64,000 nt of DNA from Lacticaseibacillus zhaodongensis (GCF_009687905.1 NZ_BLBG01000003.1:62001-126000); one strand, 5' to 3'; positions 1 to 9,637 are shown, counted from the first letter of the stretch. Notes: generated by a model not told the origin, from the letters alone. Program-made: numbers and translations.

Positions 1-948
1 ACTCCGGATGCGGGAACTTTCATTACCGATTCCCGATTTGCAGAGCAAGTGCAGCAGGAAGTCAGCGGTTTTACCGTGCAGCTGCACACTACGGGCTTGT
101 TGCCAGAAGCGGGCGAGCTCGCTGCCGCTGCTGGAGTCAAGGTTTTAGGTTTTGAAGCTGACACCATGACCTACAGCGACTACAGCTTGTTGAAACACTC
201 CTTTACTGGGCAGTTAAAGCCCGCTAGCGATTTCGTTGAACGCATTCGTGAGGTCAAGGACGACGATGAGCTCATGCTGATTGAACGGGCAATCGAAATC
301 GCCGAGGCAGGCTATGATCACGTCATCAAGACCATCAAGGCGGGCATGACCGAACTGGCCGTTGCTACCGACCTCGATTTCTTCATGCGCGGATTAGGTG
401 CTTCCGGACTATCATTTGAAACGATTGTTGCCTCCGGTGCGCGCTCCGCAATGCCGCACGGTTCAGCAACAGACCGGGTCATTCAGGATGGCGATATTGT
501 CACCCTTGACTGGGGCTGCGTGTACAAGGGTTACGTTTCGGACATTACTAGGACCTTTGCAATTGGTACTCCCGACCCTAAACTCGATGAAATTTACAAA
601 ATTGTTTACGCCGCTAACCGGGCTGTTGCTAAAATTATGGGTCCTGGGGTGACTGGTGCTCAGATTCACGCCGCGGCGCACCAAGTAATTGATGGCGCCG
701 GCTACAAGCAGTACTTCGGCCATGGAACTGGTCACGGGATTGGCCGGGGCATTCACGAGGGTCCAGGTGCTTGGGGCCGCTATATGCAGGTTGAGCAGCA
801 GCCTGGTAACGTTGAAACGGATGAGCCGGGAATTTACCTGCCCGAAATCGGTGGCGTGCGGATCGAAGATGATCTGCTTGTTACCCGTGATGGCAATCAA
901 CAGCTGACGGCATTGGCGCCGGCGACATTACCACATATTAATAACTAG
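1..948 (+). CDS. M24-family Xaa-Pro peptidase, 5' end cut by the window edge
   Basis: Metallopeptidase of the M24 (pita-bread) family, either aminopeptidase P or Xaa-Pro dipeptidase, which would release residues next to proline in the cytoplasm. The frame is open from base 1 and reads a typical [10 protein letters not shown] segment before the first internal GTG at 49, so the real start lies upstream and the gene is partial. The five metal ligands are visible: the two Asp of TLDWG and SDITRTF, the His of GHGTGHGIG, and the Glu residues of DEPGIY and GVRIEDD. It directly precedes efp, a neighbour arrangement common in Firmicutes (yqhT-efp in Bacillus). Which of the two peptidase types it is cannot be told without the N-terminal domain. 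Confidence 0.9.
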   Translation, partial: TPDAGTFITDSRFAEQVQQEVSGFTVQLHTTGLLPEAGELAAAAGVKVLGFEADTMTYSDYSLLKHSFTGQLKPASDFVERIREVKDDDELMLIERAIEIAEAGYDHVIKTIKAGMTELAVATDLDFFMRGLGASGLSFETIVASGARSAMPHGSATDRVIQDGDIVTLDWGCVYKGYVSDITRTFAIGTPDPKLDEIYKIVYAANRAVAKIMGPGVTGAQIHAAAHQVIDGAGYKQYFGHGTGHGIGRGIHEGPGAWGRYMQVEQQPGNVETDEPGIYLPEIGGVRIEDDLLVTRDGNQQLTALAPATLPHINN

Positions 949-960
949 TGAGCGTTCGCC

Positions 961-989
961 TTGCAAGCCGCAGCGAGCCTTGCTATCAT
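961..989 (+). promoter_or_regulatory. Probable promoter of the efp operon
   Basis: TTGCAA at 961-966, a 17-base spacer and TATCAT at 984-989 with an upstream TGC (extended -10). It sits in the 70 bp gap between the peptidase gene and efp, 30 bp before the efp start. Confidence 0.6.
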
Positions 990-1018
990 GGATAAAGAAT
1001 AACTCTTGGAGGAAACGC

Positions 1019-1576
1019 ATGATTTCAGTAAACGATTTTAAAAACGGCCTGACCATTGAGGTTGATAGTGACCTCTGGCGGATCGTTGAATTCCAGCACG
1101 TTAAGCCAGGTAAGGGCAGCGCGTTCGTGCGTTCCACCCTTAAGAACCTGCGGACCGGTGCTGTGCAAGAAAAGACCTTCCGTTCAACAGAAAAGGTTGA
1201 GAAGGCCCAGATTGACACTAAGTCAATGCAGTACCTTTATGCTGATGGCGATACCTACAACTTCATGGATAACGAGACTTACGAGCAGATTGCACTTTCA
1301 GCTGACCAGCTGGGCGACACGCTCAAGTACCTGAAGGAAAACATGATGGTTCAGATCATGATGCACGGTAACGAAACACTTGGGATCGAAGTGCCAAAGA
1401 CCGTTGATCTTGAGGTGACGGACACCGAGCCTGGGATTCGGGGTAACACTAGTTCAGGTGGTTCCAAGCCTGCAACTCTTGAAACTGGTTTAGTGGTGCA
1501 AGTACCATTCTTTATTAACAAGGGTGATATGTTGACCATTAACACATCGGACGGTACCTACATTTCACGTGCATAA
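1019..1576 (+). CDS. efp: Elongation factor P
   Basis: EF-P binds the ribosome between the P and E sites and relieves stalling at consecutive prolines. The 185-residue product has the expected three-domain, all-beta length, beginning [10 protein letters not shown] and ending with the conserved GD...[12 protein letters not shown] tail. The ATG at 1019 is chosen over an upstream in-frame ATG at 980 because a strong GGAGGA lies just before it and because EF-P normally starts at this residue. The modification loop ([10 protein letters not shown]) carries Lys near residue 32, as in most bacteria. It leads a likely operon with yqhY and nusB. Confidence 0.97.
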   Translation: MISVNDFKNGLTIEVDSDLWRIVEFQHVKPGKGSAFVRSTLKNLRTGAVQEKTFRSTEKVEKAQIDTKSMQYLYADGDTYNFMDNETYEQIALSADQLGDTLKYLKENMMVQIMMHGNETLGIEVPKTVDLEVTDTEPGIRGNTSSGGSKPATLETGLVVQVPFFINKGDMLTINTSDGTYISRA

Positions 1577-1608
1577 ACGAAGCATGATAATGACGGGAGG
1601 TCATGAGC

Positions 1609-2043
1609 ATGGCTGAAGATTCAAACATCATTTTGACCGGGCGCGAAGGCAGCACCGGAACGATTGAAATCGCGCCGGCGGTCTTGGAAGTCATCTTAGG
1701 CATCGCGGCGGTTAACGTCGAGGGTGTTTACCAGATGCGTGGTAGCTTGGCGTCGAGTATCAACGCCTGGTTCGGCCGGGTTAACCGGGGCAAAGGCGTT
1801 GATTTGCATGTCGCTGACAAGCAGCTGAGCGCTGACGTGTATGTTTACCTCAACTACGGTGTTTCTGTCCCAAAGGTTGCCTTGAGTATGCAGGAAACAT
1901 TGCGGGAACAGATGCTGTACATGACCGACCTCGAATTGGCTGAAGTGAATGTTCACGTTGTTGGTGTTGTGCCTGAAAAAGCCGACAAGGTTGATACTGC
2001 CGACTTGTTCGCAGATGATGATGATACCGAGGAAGACAAATAA
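1609..2043 (+). CDS. yqhY: Asp23/Gls24-family envelope stress protein (YqhY-like)
   Basis: Small cytoplasmic or membrane-associated protein of the Asp23/Gls24 (DUF322) family, linked in Firmicutes to envelope stress and control of acetyl-CoA carboxylase activity. The conserved family core is seen (GTIEIAPAVLEVILGIAAVNVEGVYQM, given here as a known family block at residues 10-36) with an acidic C-terminal tail (DDDDTEEDK). An in-frame ATG at 1603 is only two bases from GGGAGG (1595-1600), so the ATG at 1609 with eight-base spacing is the better start. It sits between efp and nusB exactly as yqhY does in Bacillus. A second family member is at 20696. Confidence 0.9.
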   Translation: MAEDSNIILTGREGSTGTIEIAPAVLEVILGIAAVNVEGVYQMRGSLASSINAWFGRVNRGKGVDLHVADKQLSADVYVYLNYGVSVPKVALSMQETLREQMLYMTDLELAEVNVHVVGVVPEKADKVDTADLFADDDDTEEDK

Positions 2044-2456
2044 TGCTTAAACGCCACGAAATTCGCGAAGCCGCCTTTAAGGTGCTCTTCGCACTTGACA
2101 CGAGCCCGGATGCAGACCGGGACATGGCATATGCAGCAGCACTACCTGAGAACGAAGCAGTTCCTGCTTATATGTTGAAACTGATTGACGGGGTTACCGC
2201 CAATCAGGATGCTTTGGATGCCCAGCTTAGTACCCACCTCAAGAAGGGCTGGACACTGAAGCGGCTTTCCAAAACGGACCTGATCATCTTGCGTCTCGGT
2301 TTGTTTGAGATTACTGATGAGGATGACCTACCTGCAAAGGCGGCTATCAACGAAGCGGTCGAACTTGCCAAGACATATGCAGATGAACAGTCTGCCAAGT
2401 TCATTAACGGGGTGCTCGCGCACTTCGTGGATGCAGAGGACACCGCTGCGAAGTAA
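2043..2456 (+). CDS. nusB: Transcription antitermination protein NusB
   Basis: NusB pairs with NusE/S10 on boxA RNA in rRNA operon antitermination. The 137-residue, all-helical product begins LKRHEIREAAFKVLFALD and contains the conserved LSKTDLIILRLGLFEI and INEAVELAKTYADEQSAKFINGVL segments typical of the family (about residues 75-128). Its ATG overlaps the yqhY stop by one base (TAATG), so the two are translationally coupled. A terminator hairpin follows at 2463. The folD gene that often follows nusB in Firmicutes is not here. Confidence 0.95.
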   Translation: MLKRHEIREAAFKVLFALDTSPDADRDMAYAAALPENEAVPAYMLKLIDGVTANQDALDAQLSTHLKKGWTLKRLSKTDLIILRLGLFEITDEDDLPAKAAINEAVELAKTYADEQSAKFINGVLAHFVDAEDTAAK

Positions 2457-2462
2457 GACCAG

Positions 2463-2497
2463 ACAGGAGTCGAGACAATTGTCTCGGCTCCTGTTTG
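2463..2497 (+). terminator. Intrinsic terminator after nusB
   Basis: 14-bp stem ACAGGAGTCGAGAC / GTCTCGGCTCCTGT with an AATT loop and a weak T tract. Its right arm shares GTCTCGGCTCCT with the hairpin after rpoZ (9638-9668). Confidence 0.75.
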
Positions 2498-2574
2498 TAC
2501 ATACGTACTGGCAGAGGATTTTGCCCGCTTTTGCGGATTCTCTAAGTAGACATTACAGTAAAGGAGGCAGTTAA

Positions 2575-3930
2575 ATGGATCCAAGTGATTACTTAACAGT
2601 CACCGCACTGACCAAGTACATCGCCCGTAAGTTCACCAATGACCCTTATATGCAACAGGTTTACGTTGCGGGGGAAGTTTCTAACTTTCGGCAGCGGCCG
2701 GCGCACCAATATTTTTCGCTCAAGGATGATCATGCCAAGATCAACGTGGTGATGTTCAAGAGCGCCTTTGCGAAGGTGAAGTTTCAGCTGGAAGAGGGGA
2801 TGCGCGTACTAGCGGTTGGGCGCATTAGTGTGTACGAGCCAAGTGGAAACTACCAGATGACAATTGAGCGCTTGGAACCTGATGGTATTGGGGCGCTGTA
2901 TGCGGCTTTTCAGCAACTGAACAAGAAGCTCGCGGCTGAGGGTCTGTATGATGTCCACACTAAGTGGCCGTTGCAACGCTTTCCGCGGCGAGTAGCTGTT
3001 GTGACCAGTCCGAGCGGAGCCGTTATCCACGACATTATTACGACCGTGCGGAGGCGCTATCCGCAGCTGGAAATCGTGCTGTTTCCGACCCAAGTGCAGG
3101 GCGATACTGCGGCTCCGGATATTGTCCGCCAACTAGGACGCGTCAATCAATTAAGCGGTTTTGATGCCGTTATCGTTGGGCGCGGCGGTGGCTCGATCGA
3201 AGACTTGTGGCCCTTCAACGAGGAAAGCGTTGCCCGCGCAATTGCCGCGATGAAGATACCGGTGGTTTCGTCTGTTGGCCACGAAACGGATGTTACCATT
3301 GCCGATTATGTTGCTGACTACCGTGCAGCGACGCCAACTGCTGCGGCCGAGTATGTTACCCCGGTCACATTGAGCGATGCTCAAGATATGGTCAAGAAAG
3401 ACTTTCAGCGGCTGGTGCGTGCACAGCAGGCCTTGCTGCAACTACAGCGGAGTCGTTTGGACCGCGCCCGGGCTAGCGTGATGTTCACGCAGCCAGACCG
3501 GATGTACGATGGCTACGTGCAGCGGGTTGACCAGCTGCGCTTGCGGCTCGTACAGACTGTGCCAGCTCAGGTGCGTCAGCTGCGTGGTCAGCTCACACTT
3601 GCCAGCAGTCAACTCGTACGTAGCGGACTGAAACAGCGTATTAGTCAGGACCTGAGTCGGACGCAGAATCTTAGTGAACGCTTATTACGGGCGCAAGAGA
3701 ACCTGCTAACGCATTACCGGCAGGAATTAAGCAGCAGGTCGGAGGCGTTAGATCACCTTAGTCCACTCAAGACAATGGGCCGCGGCTATGCTTATGTCAG
3801 CGCCGATGATGGGAGAATTTTGCAAAAGACGGCTGATTATCAGGTGGGTCAAGAGGTCAATATTCACACAGCAGACGGGCGAGTACGGGCGGCAGTAACC
3901 GCCAAGGAGGAACAAAGTGGCAGCAAGTAA
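2575..3930 (+). CDS. xseA: Exodeoxyribonuclease VII large subunit
   Basis: Catalytic subunit of exonuclease VII, which degrades single-stranded DNA to oligonucleotides. The N-terminal OB-fold is recognisable ([28 protein letters not shown], residues ~20-65), followed by the nuclease core with [30 protein letters not shown] and [17 protein letters not shown] (residues ~140-250) and a long helical C-terminal region. Length of 451 is normal. The ATG has a strong AAAGGAGG eight bases upstream. The xseB start overlaps its 3' end, so the two subunits are co-translated. Confidence 0.97.
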   Translation: MDPSDYLTVTALTKYIARKFTNDPYMQQVYVAGEVSNFRQRPAHQYFSLKDDHAKINVVMFKSAFAKVKFQLEEGMRVLAVGRISVYEPSGNYQMTIERLEPDGIGALYAAFQQLNKKLAAEGLYDVHTKWPLQRFPRRVAVVTSPSGAVIHDIITTVRRRYPQLEIVLFPTQVQGDTAAPDIVRQLGRVNQLSGFDAVIVGRGGGSIEDLWPFNEESVARAIAAMKIPVVSSVGHETDVTIADYVADYRAATPTAAAEYVTPVTLSDAQDMVKKDFQRLVRAQQALLQLQRSRLDRARASVMFTQPDRMYDGYVQRVDQLRLRLVQTVPAQVRQLRGQLTLASSQLVRSGLKQRISQDLSRTQNLSERLLRAQENLLTHYRQELSSRSEALDHLSPLKTMGRGYAYVSADDGRILQKTADYQVGQEVNIHTADGRVRAAVTAKEEQSGSK

Positions 3931-4174
3931 AGAAACAGCTAGCAAGCAGAGTGATAAAACTTTTGAAGAGAACTTGCAGGAGCTTGAGGCAATTGTTAAT
4001 CAGCTCGAGCGTGGTGACGTGCCATTGGAACAGGCACTCAGTCAGTTTCAAAACGGGGTGCAGATTGCCGGCAAACTCGACAAGACGCTGAAGAACGCCG
4101 AGGATGCCGTGGCCAAGGTCATGACCGAAGATGGGGAGCTGAAGACTTTTGACACAGACAAGTCCGAGTCTTAA
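3917..4174 (+). CDS. xseB: Exodeoxyribonuclease VII small subunit
   Basis: Small helical-hairpin subunit of exonuclease VII. The 85-residue product carries the family signature [20 protein letters not shown] and [22 protein letters not shown]. It starts at GTG 3917 inside the end of xseA, after GGAGG. Its 3' end overlaps the probable TTG start of ispA by about 25 bases. A normal member in the usual xseA-xseB-ispA order. Confidence 0.96.
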   Translation: MAASKETASKQSDKTFEENLQELEAIVNQLERGDVPLEQALSQFQNGVQIAGKLDKTLKNAEDAVAKVMTEDGELKTFDTDKSES

Positions 4175-5021
4175 GGAGTTCAGCGCGGCGCAGATGCCGC
4201 CGCTCGAGGACATGATGCACGCCTTCTTGCGGGAAAGTCATGATGAGCATTTGCGGCAAGCGATGCAGTATTCGCTTGATGCCGGTGGGAAGCGGCTGCG
4301 GCCGTTGCTAACGCTGGCGACTTGCGTAGTTCTCGGCGGTGACGTGGCTAACGCGCGCCCGGCAGCGGCTGCCGTGGAGTTTGTGCACACCTACTCCCTT
4401 ATTCACGATGACTTGCCAGCAATGGACGATTCCGATATGCGCCGCGGGCAGCCAGCTAACCACATCAAGTTTGGCGAGGCAACGGCGATTCTGGCCGGGG
4501 ATGCGCTGCTGACGGATGCTTTTAGCATGTTGGCACGGACACCAGACCAGGTACTCATTCCTGATTTATTGATGACTCTTGCCACCGCTGCGGGCTCGCA
4601 GGGGATGGTCGCGGGACAGATGCAAGACATTGATGGCTCGCACGAGCAGTTGGATAAGGCAGCACTGATCCGGCTCGACCGGCATAAGACCGGGGCGCTG
4701 CTGCGAGCAGCCGTGCGTAACGGTGCGCTTTGCGCTGGGGCGAGTCTGAAGCAGTTGCAGCTGCTGGATGATTTCGCGGCCGCGTTCGGTTTAGGTTTCC
4801 AGGTCAAGGATGATATCGAAGACGCCAGCGGGACCGTTGCGGAGCTGGGTAAGCCTGTTGGCCAGGATGTGGACAACGCCAAAAATACTTACGTCGCCCT
4901 TTATGGCTTGGCCGGTGCGCAGAATAAGCTGCAGGAGCAGCGGCAGCTGGCCCGGAAGGCACTGGCCCAGCTTGATGGCAACATGGCCCTGTTGGAACAG
5001 ATCACGGATTATTTGAATTAG
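4149..5021 (+). CDS. ispA: Polyprenyl (farnesyl/geranyl) diphosphate synthase
   Basis: Condenses isopentenyl diphosphate with allylic diphosphates to make the C15 (or C20) precursor of undecaprenyl lipids and menaquinone-type chains. Both Asp-rich Mg-binding motifs are present: DDLPAMDD (residues ~80-87) and the second, VKDDIED (~residue 220), plus GGKRLRP near the N terminus. The start is uncertain: TTG 4149 gives the family-typical LKEF N-terminus and has GGGAG eleven bases upstream, while ATG 4194 is fifteen bases past AAGGAG. No dxs lies between ispA and tlyA, which fits the mevalonate pathway used by lactobacilli. Confidence 0.93.
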   Translation: MTQTSPSLKEFSAAQMPPLEDMMHAFLRESHDEHLRQAMQYSLDAGGKRLRPLLTLATCVVLGGDVANARPAAAAVEFVHTYSLIHDDLPAMDDSDMRRGQPANHIKFGEATAILAGDALLTDAFSMLARTPDQVLIPDLLMTLATAAGSQGMVAGQMQDIDGSHEQLDKAALIRLDRHKTGALLRAAVRNGALCAGASLKQLQLLDDFAAAFGLGFQVKDDIEDASGTVAELGKPVGQDVDNAKNTYVALYGLAGAQNKLQEQRQLARKALAQLDGNMALLEQITDYLN

Positions 5022-5036
5022 GAGAATACTTAATAC

Positions 5037-5846
5037 ATGAAAGAACGAGTGGACGTCCTGGCGGTTGGTCAGGGACTATTCGCATCACGCGAGCAAGCCA
5101 AGCGCGCCATTATGGCCGGTGAGGTATACGATCAAAACAATGAACGGCTGGATAAACCAGGGGTCAAGATTGCTGCGGACAGTCAGTTGCACGCAAAAGG
5201 GAAGAAGTTGCCCTATGTCAGTCGGGGTGGCTTGAAGTTGGCGAAGGCCCTCAAGACTTTTGCTATCGACGTGACGGATTTGACGGTGCTCGATATCGGC
5301 TCATCCACTGGTGGTTTCACCGATGTGTGCCTCCAAAATGGCGCTAAGCAGGTGTACGCACTGGACGTGGGTACAAACCAGCTGGTGTGGAAACTGCGGT
5401 CCGATCCGCGGGTGCACGTAATGGAAAAGGTCAATTTCCGCTACAGCAAGCCTGAAGATTTCACCTTTGGTCAGGTTGAGTTTGCAGTCACCGATGTGTC
5501 TTTTATCTCCTTGAAGCTCATTTTGCCGCCACTACGGCCAATTCTAAAACCAGATGGGGATGCGGTTGTCTTGATCAAGCCCCAGTTTGAAGCGGGACCC
5601 GAAAATGTAGGTAAGCACGGAATCGTGCGGGATCCGGCTGTCCACCGCGCCGTTTTGGAGTCCATCACGACCTTCGCTGTAGAAGCTGGTTATTCCGTCC
5701 TCGGTCTGGACTTTTCACCAATTAAGGGTGGAGAAGGAAATATCGAATTTCTGGCGCATCTGCGCAACACTGGCGCTGGCGCCCAACCACTTCCGAGTGG
5801 GGCCATTGATGAAGTTCTTGCCGCTGCGCACGAAACTTTAGATTAA
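5037..5846 (+). CDS. tlyA: TlyA-family rRNA (cytidine-2'-O)-methyltransferase / hemolysin-like protein
   Basis: Predicted S4-domain RNA methyltransferase (B. subtilis YqxC type). Residues ~3-60 form an S4 RNA-binding domain (RVDVLAVGQGLFASREQAKRAI). Residues ~80-240 form a FtsJ-like SAM domain with VLDIGSSTGGFTDVCLQNGA, the SAM acidic residue in YALDVG, DVSFISLKL and LIKPQFEAG. The Lys-Asp-Lys-Glu style catalytic residues of FtsJ proteins appear at the usual places. It lies between ispA and argR, as in many Firmicutes. The hemolysin label used for homologues is probably indirect. Confidence 0.92.
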   Translation: MKERVDVLAVGQGLFASREQAKRAIMAGEVYDQNNERLDKPGVKIAADSQLHAKGKKLPYVSRGGLKLAKALKTFAIDVTDLTVLDIGSSTGGFTDVCLQNGAKQVYALDVGTNQLVWKLRSDPRVHVMEKVNFRYSKPEDFTFGQVEFAVTDVSFISLKLILPPLRPILKPDGDAVVLIKPQFEAGPENVGKHGIVRDPAVHRAVLESITTFAVEAGYSVLGLDFSPIKGGEGNIEFLAHLRNTGAGAQPLPSGAIDEVLAAAHETLD

Positions 5847-5849
5847 TAT

Positions 5850-5879
5850 AATGCATTTTTATGCACGAACTGATACTAT
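5850..5879 (+). promoter_or_regulatory. ARG-box-like palindrome over the argR promoter
   Basis: TGCATTTTTATGCA (5852-5865) is an inverted repeat with an AT centre, close in form to the ArgR/AhrC operator. A possible -10 TACTAT follows at 5874-5879, so a bound repressor would cover the promoter. This suggests autoregulation of argR; inferred from sequence shape only. Confidence 0.45.
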
Positions 5880-5915
5880 TAAATCGCAAGACTATAACAA
5901 CGGGGGTTTGTGCTG

Positions 5916-6368
5916 ATGCCTAAACAAACACGACAAGAAATCATTAAAACTATTCTCAACGCCAACATCGTGGAAACACAAGAACAGCTGGTGGAGTTAC
6001 TCAAACAGGCCAACGTTGAGGTGACCCAGGCGACTGTATCCCGGGATATCAAGGATATGCAGTTGATCAAGGTGCCGATTCGGGCCGGTCGGTACCGCTA
6101 CAGTTTGCCAGTCATGAATAATGCGGCTGCCAAGGGCGATTCGGATCACGTTGTTGCTAGTGCACTGAGGGCGGCTAAGTCGATGGACAAATTCGTCAGC
6201 CTCACCCTATCGCCTGGGAGCGGTCCGGCTGTCGCCAGCATTCTGCAAGCTCGTAACGATGAGCGGATTTTTGCAATTGTGCCTAGTGACGCCAGCACCT
6301 TGATCATCTGCTACACCGCTGTGCAGGCTTCTGCGCTTGCAGCTGAACTTGATATTATCGCGGGGTGA
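5916..6368 (+). CDS. argR: Arginine repressor ArgR/AhrC
   Basis: Hexameric arginine-responsive DNA-binding regulator of arginine metabolism. The N-terminal winged helix is seen (ETQEQLVELLKQANVEVTQATVSRDIKDMQLIK, a recognisable block at residues ~19-52) with the diagnostic SRDIK. The C-terminal oligomerisation/arginine-binding domain follows. An in-frame GTG at 5910 overlaps the G-rich ribosome binding site (5902-5906), so ATG 5916 with nine-base spacing is preferred. recN follows after four bases and is likely co-transcribed, the same ahrC-recN order as in Bacillus. No arg biosynthesis or ADI genes lie nearby. Confidence 0.94.
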   Translation: MPKQTRQEIIKTILNANIVETQEQLVELLKQANVEVTQATVSRDIKDMQLIKVPIRAGRYRYSLPVMNNAAAKGDSDHVVASALRAAKSMDKFVSLTLSPGSGPAVASILQARNDERIFAIVPSDASTLIICYTAVQASALAAELDIIAG

Positions 6369-6372
6369 CTAA

Positions 6373-8082
6373 ATGCTTCAAGAATTACAAGTCCAAGATT
6401 TCGCAATCATTGAAAAACTTGATCTGACCTTCGAGGACGGAATGACCGCCCTGACCGGAGAAACGGGTGCGGGGAAGTCAATCGTTATTGATGCCGTATC
6501 GCTGCTTGCCGGCGCGCGCGGATCAAGCGAGTTTGTGCGGACTGGTGCCAAAAAGGCCAGCCTGCAGGGGATGTTCTACGCCAAGGATAACGCACATACC
6601 GCTGCGGCCCTTGCCGCCGTGGGACTGAAGCTGGATGGTGGACAGGTACTCTTGGAGCGAGATCTCTATGCTAGTGGCCGCAACGTGTGCCGGATTAACG
6701 GCCAGCTCGTGAACACTGGTACCCTGCGGACTGTGGGCGAAACGCTAGTGGACTTTCACGGGCAAAATGAGCATCAGGAATTGACCAAGCCGGAGCGGCA
6801 TATCCACTTGCTGGACCAATACGCTGGGCCAGACTTGCTGAAGGTGCTTACGCGGTATCATCAGCTTTACGCCGAGTACCAGCAGCGCAGTGCCGCCTTG
6901 CGTAAGAAACAGCAAAACGAGCAGGAATGGGCGCAGCGTCTGGACATGCTTAAATTTCAGGTGAAAGAGATTGCTGATGCGCACCTTCAAGTGGGCCAGG
7001 AAGAGGCTCTGACGGCAGAACGGGACCGGCTAACGAATTTTCAACACATTCAGGATGCACTTAGCACTTCTTACAGTGAATTGTCCGGCGATGAGTTTAA
7101 TCCGCTGGACGTGATTGACAACGTTCGGCAAACACTGCAGGGAATTAGTGACCTTGATCCGGCGTATAAAGATATCGCCGAGACAGTTGCAAGTGCATAC
7201 TACTCGCTTCAGGACGCCCAGAGTGACTTGTCGAAGCAGATCGACCAGCTTGAGTGGGATGATGGCCGCTTGGATGAAGTTGACGATGCTCTGGCGGTTA
7301 TTAGCAGTTTGGAACGGAAGTATGGTGACAGCATTGAGGCCGTGATTGCTTACGGTAATAAAGCCCAGAAGGAACTAAGCGACATGGAGTCCACCGAGCA
7401 GAACGCTTCTGGACTTGAAGACCAGGTTGCAAAGCTCCGGGAACAATTACGAATCACGGCAGGAAAACTTAGTGAGCTGCGCAAGCAAGCTGCACACCAC
7501 CTGGAAAAGGCCGTGCACATCCAACTGCGGGAACTGTACATGGCTAAAACGGTGTTCAGCGTTAGTTTCAGCAAGGATGGCGGCGAATTGGGGCCGGATG
7601 GGACCGATGCCCTTGAGTTCTACATTCAGCCTAACCCTGGTGAACGGGCACAACCATTGGCAAAAACAGCCAGTGGTGGTGAATTATCGCGCATCATGCT
7701 GGCGCTCAAGACCATTTTTGCAGAGTCCGATGGCGTTACCAGCATCATTTTTGATGAGGTTGATACCGGGGTTTCCGGGCGCGTCGCCCAGGCCATTGCC
7801 AATAAAATCGTGCGGATCGCGCAACATTCACAGGTGCTTTGCATCACGCACCTGCCCCAAGTTGCCGCGATGTCTGATTATGAGTATAAAATTGAGAAGA
7901 AGGTCACCAGTGGCCGAACGCAAACCACAGTTACGCCGCTGGCGGAGCGAGAACGTGTGGACGAATTGGCCCGGATGCTTGCCGGAACCGAGATAACGGA
8001 TTTGACTAAGCGTCATGCTCAGGAGCTTCTGGAGCTGGCTGCCAAGACGCGCCGCGAGCTCAAACAAAGCACGAGCGATTAA
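6373..8082 (+). CDS. recN: DNA repair protein RecN
   Basis: SMC-like ATPase that acts early in double-strand break repair by gathering DNA ends. The Walker A GETGAGKS is at residues ~29-36, two helical coiled-coil arms span ~160-370, and the C-terminal half has the ABC signature ASGGELSRIMLALK and Walker B SIIFDEVDTGVSG (~residues 430-465), followed by the switch His in ITHLPQVA. Length of 569 is standard. Coupled to argR and closed by a hairpin terminator at 8094. Confidence 0.97.
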   Translation: MLQELQVQDFAIIEKLDLTFEDGMTALTGETGAGKSIVIDAVSLLAGARGSSEFVRTGAKKASLQGMFYAKDNAHTAAALAAVGLKLDGGQVLLERDLYASGRNVCRINGQLVNTGTLRTVGETLVDFHGQNEHQELTKPERHIHLLDQYAGPDLLKVLTRYHQLYAEYQQRSAALRKKQQNEQEWAQRLDMLKFQVKEIADAHLQVGQEEALTAERDRLTNFQHIQDALSTSYSELSGDEFNPLDVIDNVRQTLQGISDLDPAYKDIAETVASAYYSLQDAQSDLSKQIDQLEWDDGRLDEVDDALAVISSLERKYGDSIEAVIAYGNKAQKELSDMESTEQNASGLEDQVAKLREQLRITAGKLSELRKQAAHHLEKAVHIQLRELYMAKTVFSVSFSKDGGELGPDGTDALEFYIQPNPGERAQPLAKTASGGELSRIMLALKTIFAESDGVTSIIFDEVDTGVSGRVAQAIANKIVRIAQHSQVLCITHLPQVAAMSDYEYKIEKKVTSGRTQTTVTPLAERERVDELARMLAGTEITDLTKRHAQELLELAAKTRRELKQSTSD

Positions 8083-8093
8083 GAATAACGCAA

Positions 8094-8130
8094 AAGGGGA
8101 GGAGCAGCGTTTGCTGCCCCTCCCCCTTAT
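8094..8130 (+). terminator. Intrinsic terminator between recN and the convergent small gene
   Basis: Stem AGGGGAGGAGCAGC / GCTGCCCCTCCCCCT with GTTT loop and following TTATT. It lies between two convergent genes and could serve both. Confidence 0.75.
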
Positions 8131-8152
8131 TAACTTCAATTTCAAATTCAGC

Positions 8153-8485
8153 CTATGCTTGCGCAGCTTCTAGCTCCTGCTCCGTTAAGCGCTGGACGAA
8201 TTCACATTGCTGGAGGCGAATGATTTGGGCCACGTTTGATTGCCAGCTCTGCAGCAGATAAGTATTGCTGCTCAACTTATGCTGAACGTATCCCGTCGCA
8301 ACGTCATGACTTCCCAAACGCACGGCAACCAGTAAGTGTTCTGCGTAAGCCTTCTCCAGGAATAGGGCACTTTGCCACCGCGGCATGCTGATTGGGTCGT
8401 CTTCCATGGCGAAGAAACGCTTGGCACCGGCGCCAATACTCTGTTCAACTCGACTGATCGTGCGGTTTGGTTTTTTGATATCCAT
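8153..8485 (-). CDS. Small protein of unknown function
   Basis: I do not recognise this 110-residue product. It starts at an ATG preceded on the - strand by GGAGGAGCG, a strong ribosome binding site, and stands alone against the direction of its neighbours, which supports a real gene. The sequence is soluble-looking with no membrane segment or signal peptide, an N-terminal KKPNRTISRVEQ stretch, a central helical region (WQSALFLEKAYAEHLLVAV) and a Glu/Gln-rich C terminus (ELEAAQA). It is separated from recN by the shared terminator and from gmk by 200 bp of apparently divergent promoter space. No function is proposed. Confidence 0.65.
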   Translation of the reverse strand: MDIKKPNRTISRVEQSIGAGAKRFFAMEDDPISMPRWQSALFLEKAYAEHLLVAVRLGSHDVATGYVQHKLSSNTYLLQSWQSNVAQIIRLQQCEFVQRLTEQELEAAQA

Positions 8486-8684
8486 GATTACTCGCTCCTC
8501 CGAACGCTTGTTTGTACTTTCATTATACGAACAGATGTTCTAAAACGCAAGCGCTGATTCTACAAATTTCGGTAATTTTGCATCGCTGACGGACTGGCGT
8601 GAGCTTTATCTTAGCTTGCACATACTGGCGAAAAGGCGCAAAATGTATGGATATAGAAGTTACTTATTTGGGAGGGGTAGACAA

Positions 8685-9311
8685 ATGCACGAACGAGGGA
8701 TGCTCATCGTTTTATCCGGTCCGTCCGGTGTCGGTAAGGGGACGGTTCGCCAGGCGATGATGAACTCTGGTTACCGTGATTTCAAGTACTCAGTGTCCAT
8801 GACGACCCGTAAGATGCGGCCGGGAGAAGTTGACGGAGTTGATTATTACTTCCGGACCCGGGAACAATTCGAACAAGAAATCGCCGATGGAGGTATGCTT
8901 GAATACGCGCAGTACGTGGACAACTACTACGGAACACCCCTTAAATACGTTAACCAAACGCTTGATGAAGGTAAAGATGTCCTTCTTGAGATCGAGGTTA
9001 ACGGGGCCATGCAAGTTCGGGCCAAGTGCCCAGATGCTGTCTTTATCTTCCTCACGCCTCCAGACCTCGGCGAACTAAAGCACCGGCTTGAAGGTCGCGG
9101 AACTGACGATGAAGCAACCATCATCAAGCGCGTGCGCAAGGCCGTGGGTGAAGTTAAAATGATGTCTAATTACGATTACGCGGTTGTTAACGACAAGGTG
9201 CCACTGGCCGTTGAGCGGATTGAAAATATCATCAAGAGCGAGCACCTACGCGTGACACGCGTTATGGATCGTTATACCAATATGCTGGAACACACCAAGT
9301 TAAGCGATTAA
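8685..9311 (+). CDS. gmk: Guanylate kinase
   Basis: Phosphorylates GMP to GDP with ATP. The P-loop [10 protein letters not shown] is at residues ~12-21, followed by the GMP-binding [21 protein letters not shown] block and [11 protein letters not shown]. The open frame reaches back to 8616, but the ATG at 8685 has GGGAGGGG eight bases upstream and gives the usual ~208-residue enzyme, so it is chosen. It is followed by rpoZ, the conserved gmk-rpoZ-priA-fmt order of Firmicutes. Confidence 0.97.
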   Translation: MHERGMLIVLSGPSGVGKGTVRQAMMNSGYRDFKYSVSMTTRKMRPGEVDGVDYYFRTREQFEQEIADGGMLEYAQYVDNYYGTPLKYVNQTLDEGKDVLLEIEVNGAMQVRAKCPDAVFIFLTPPDLGELKHRLEGRGTDDEATIIKRVRKAVGEVKMMSNYDYAVVNDKVPLAVERIENIIKSEHLRVTRVMDRYTNMLEHTKLSD

Positions 9312-9325
9312 AGGAGATTTTTTAA

Positions 9326-9604
9326 ATGATTGTTTACCCATCAATTGATAAGTTGTTGAGTCAGATTCCTTCCCGCTACTCACTGGCTGTTCTCGCTGCA
9401 AAGCGGGCACATCAGCTTGAAGGCAATGCCATTCGCCTCTTGCCTGAATACCAGTCACCACGGACTGTGGGCCAGGCCCTTGAAGAGGTTGCTGATGGTG
9501 ATATCATTATCGACCCCGATTCAAAGCTGCTCGAACGCGACGCCGAAAAGCTTGATCGCGAAGAAGAGACCCGTGAGGCCGAAGAGCGCGACAGTGAAGA
9601 ATAA
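9326..9604 (+). CDS. rpoZ: RNA polymerase omega subunit
   Basis: Small subunit that helps fold and assemble beta-prime. The product (92 residues) has the family pattern MIVYPSIDKLLSQIPSRYSL, followed by VLAAKRAHQL, and a very acidic/charged C-terminal tail (REEETREAEERDSEE), as is common in lactobacilli. ATG follows AAAGGAG. It is placed between gmk and priA; the coaBC gene found here in Bacillus is absent. Confidence 0.95.
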   Translation: MIVYPSIDKLLSQIPSRYSLAVLAAKRAHQLEGNAIRLLPEYQSPRTVGQALEEVADGDIIIDPDSKLLERDAEKLDREEETREAEERDSEE

Positions 9605-9637
9605 GCGTCTTTGCAATTTGATAGTGCATAATTCTGG

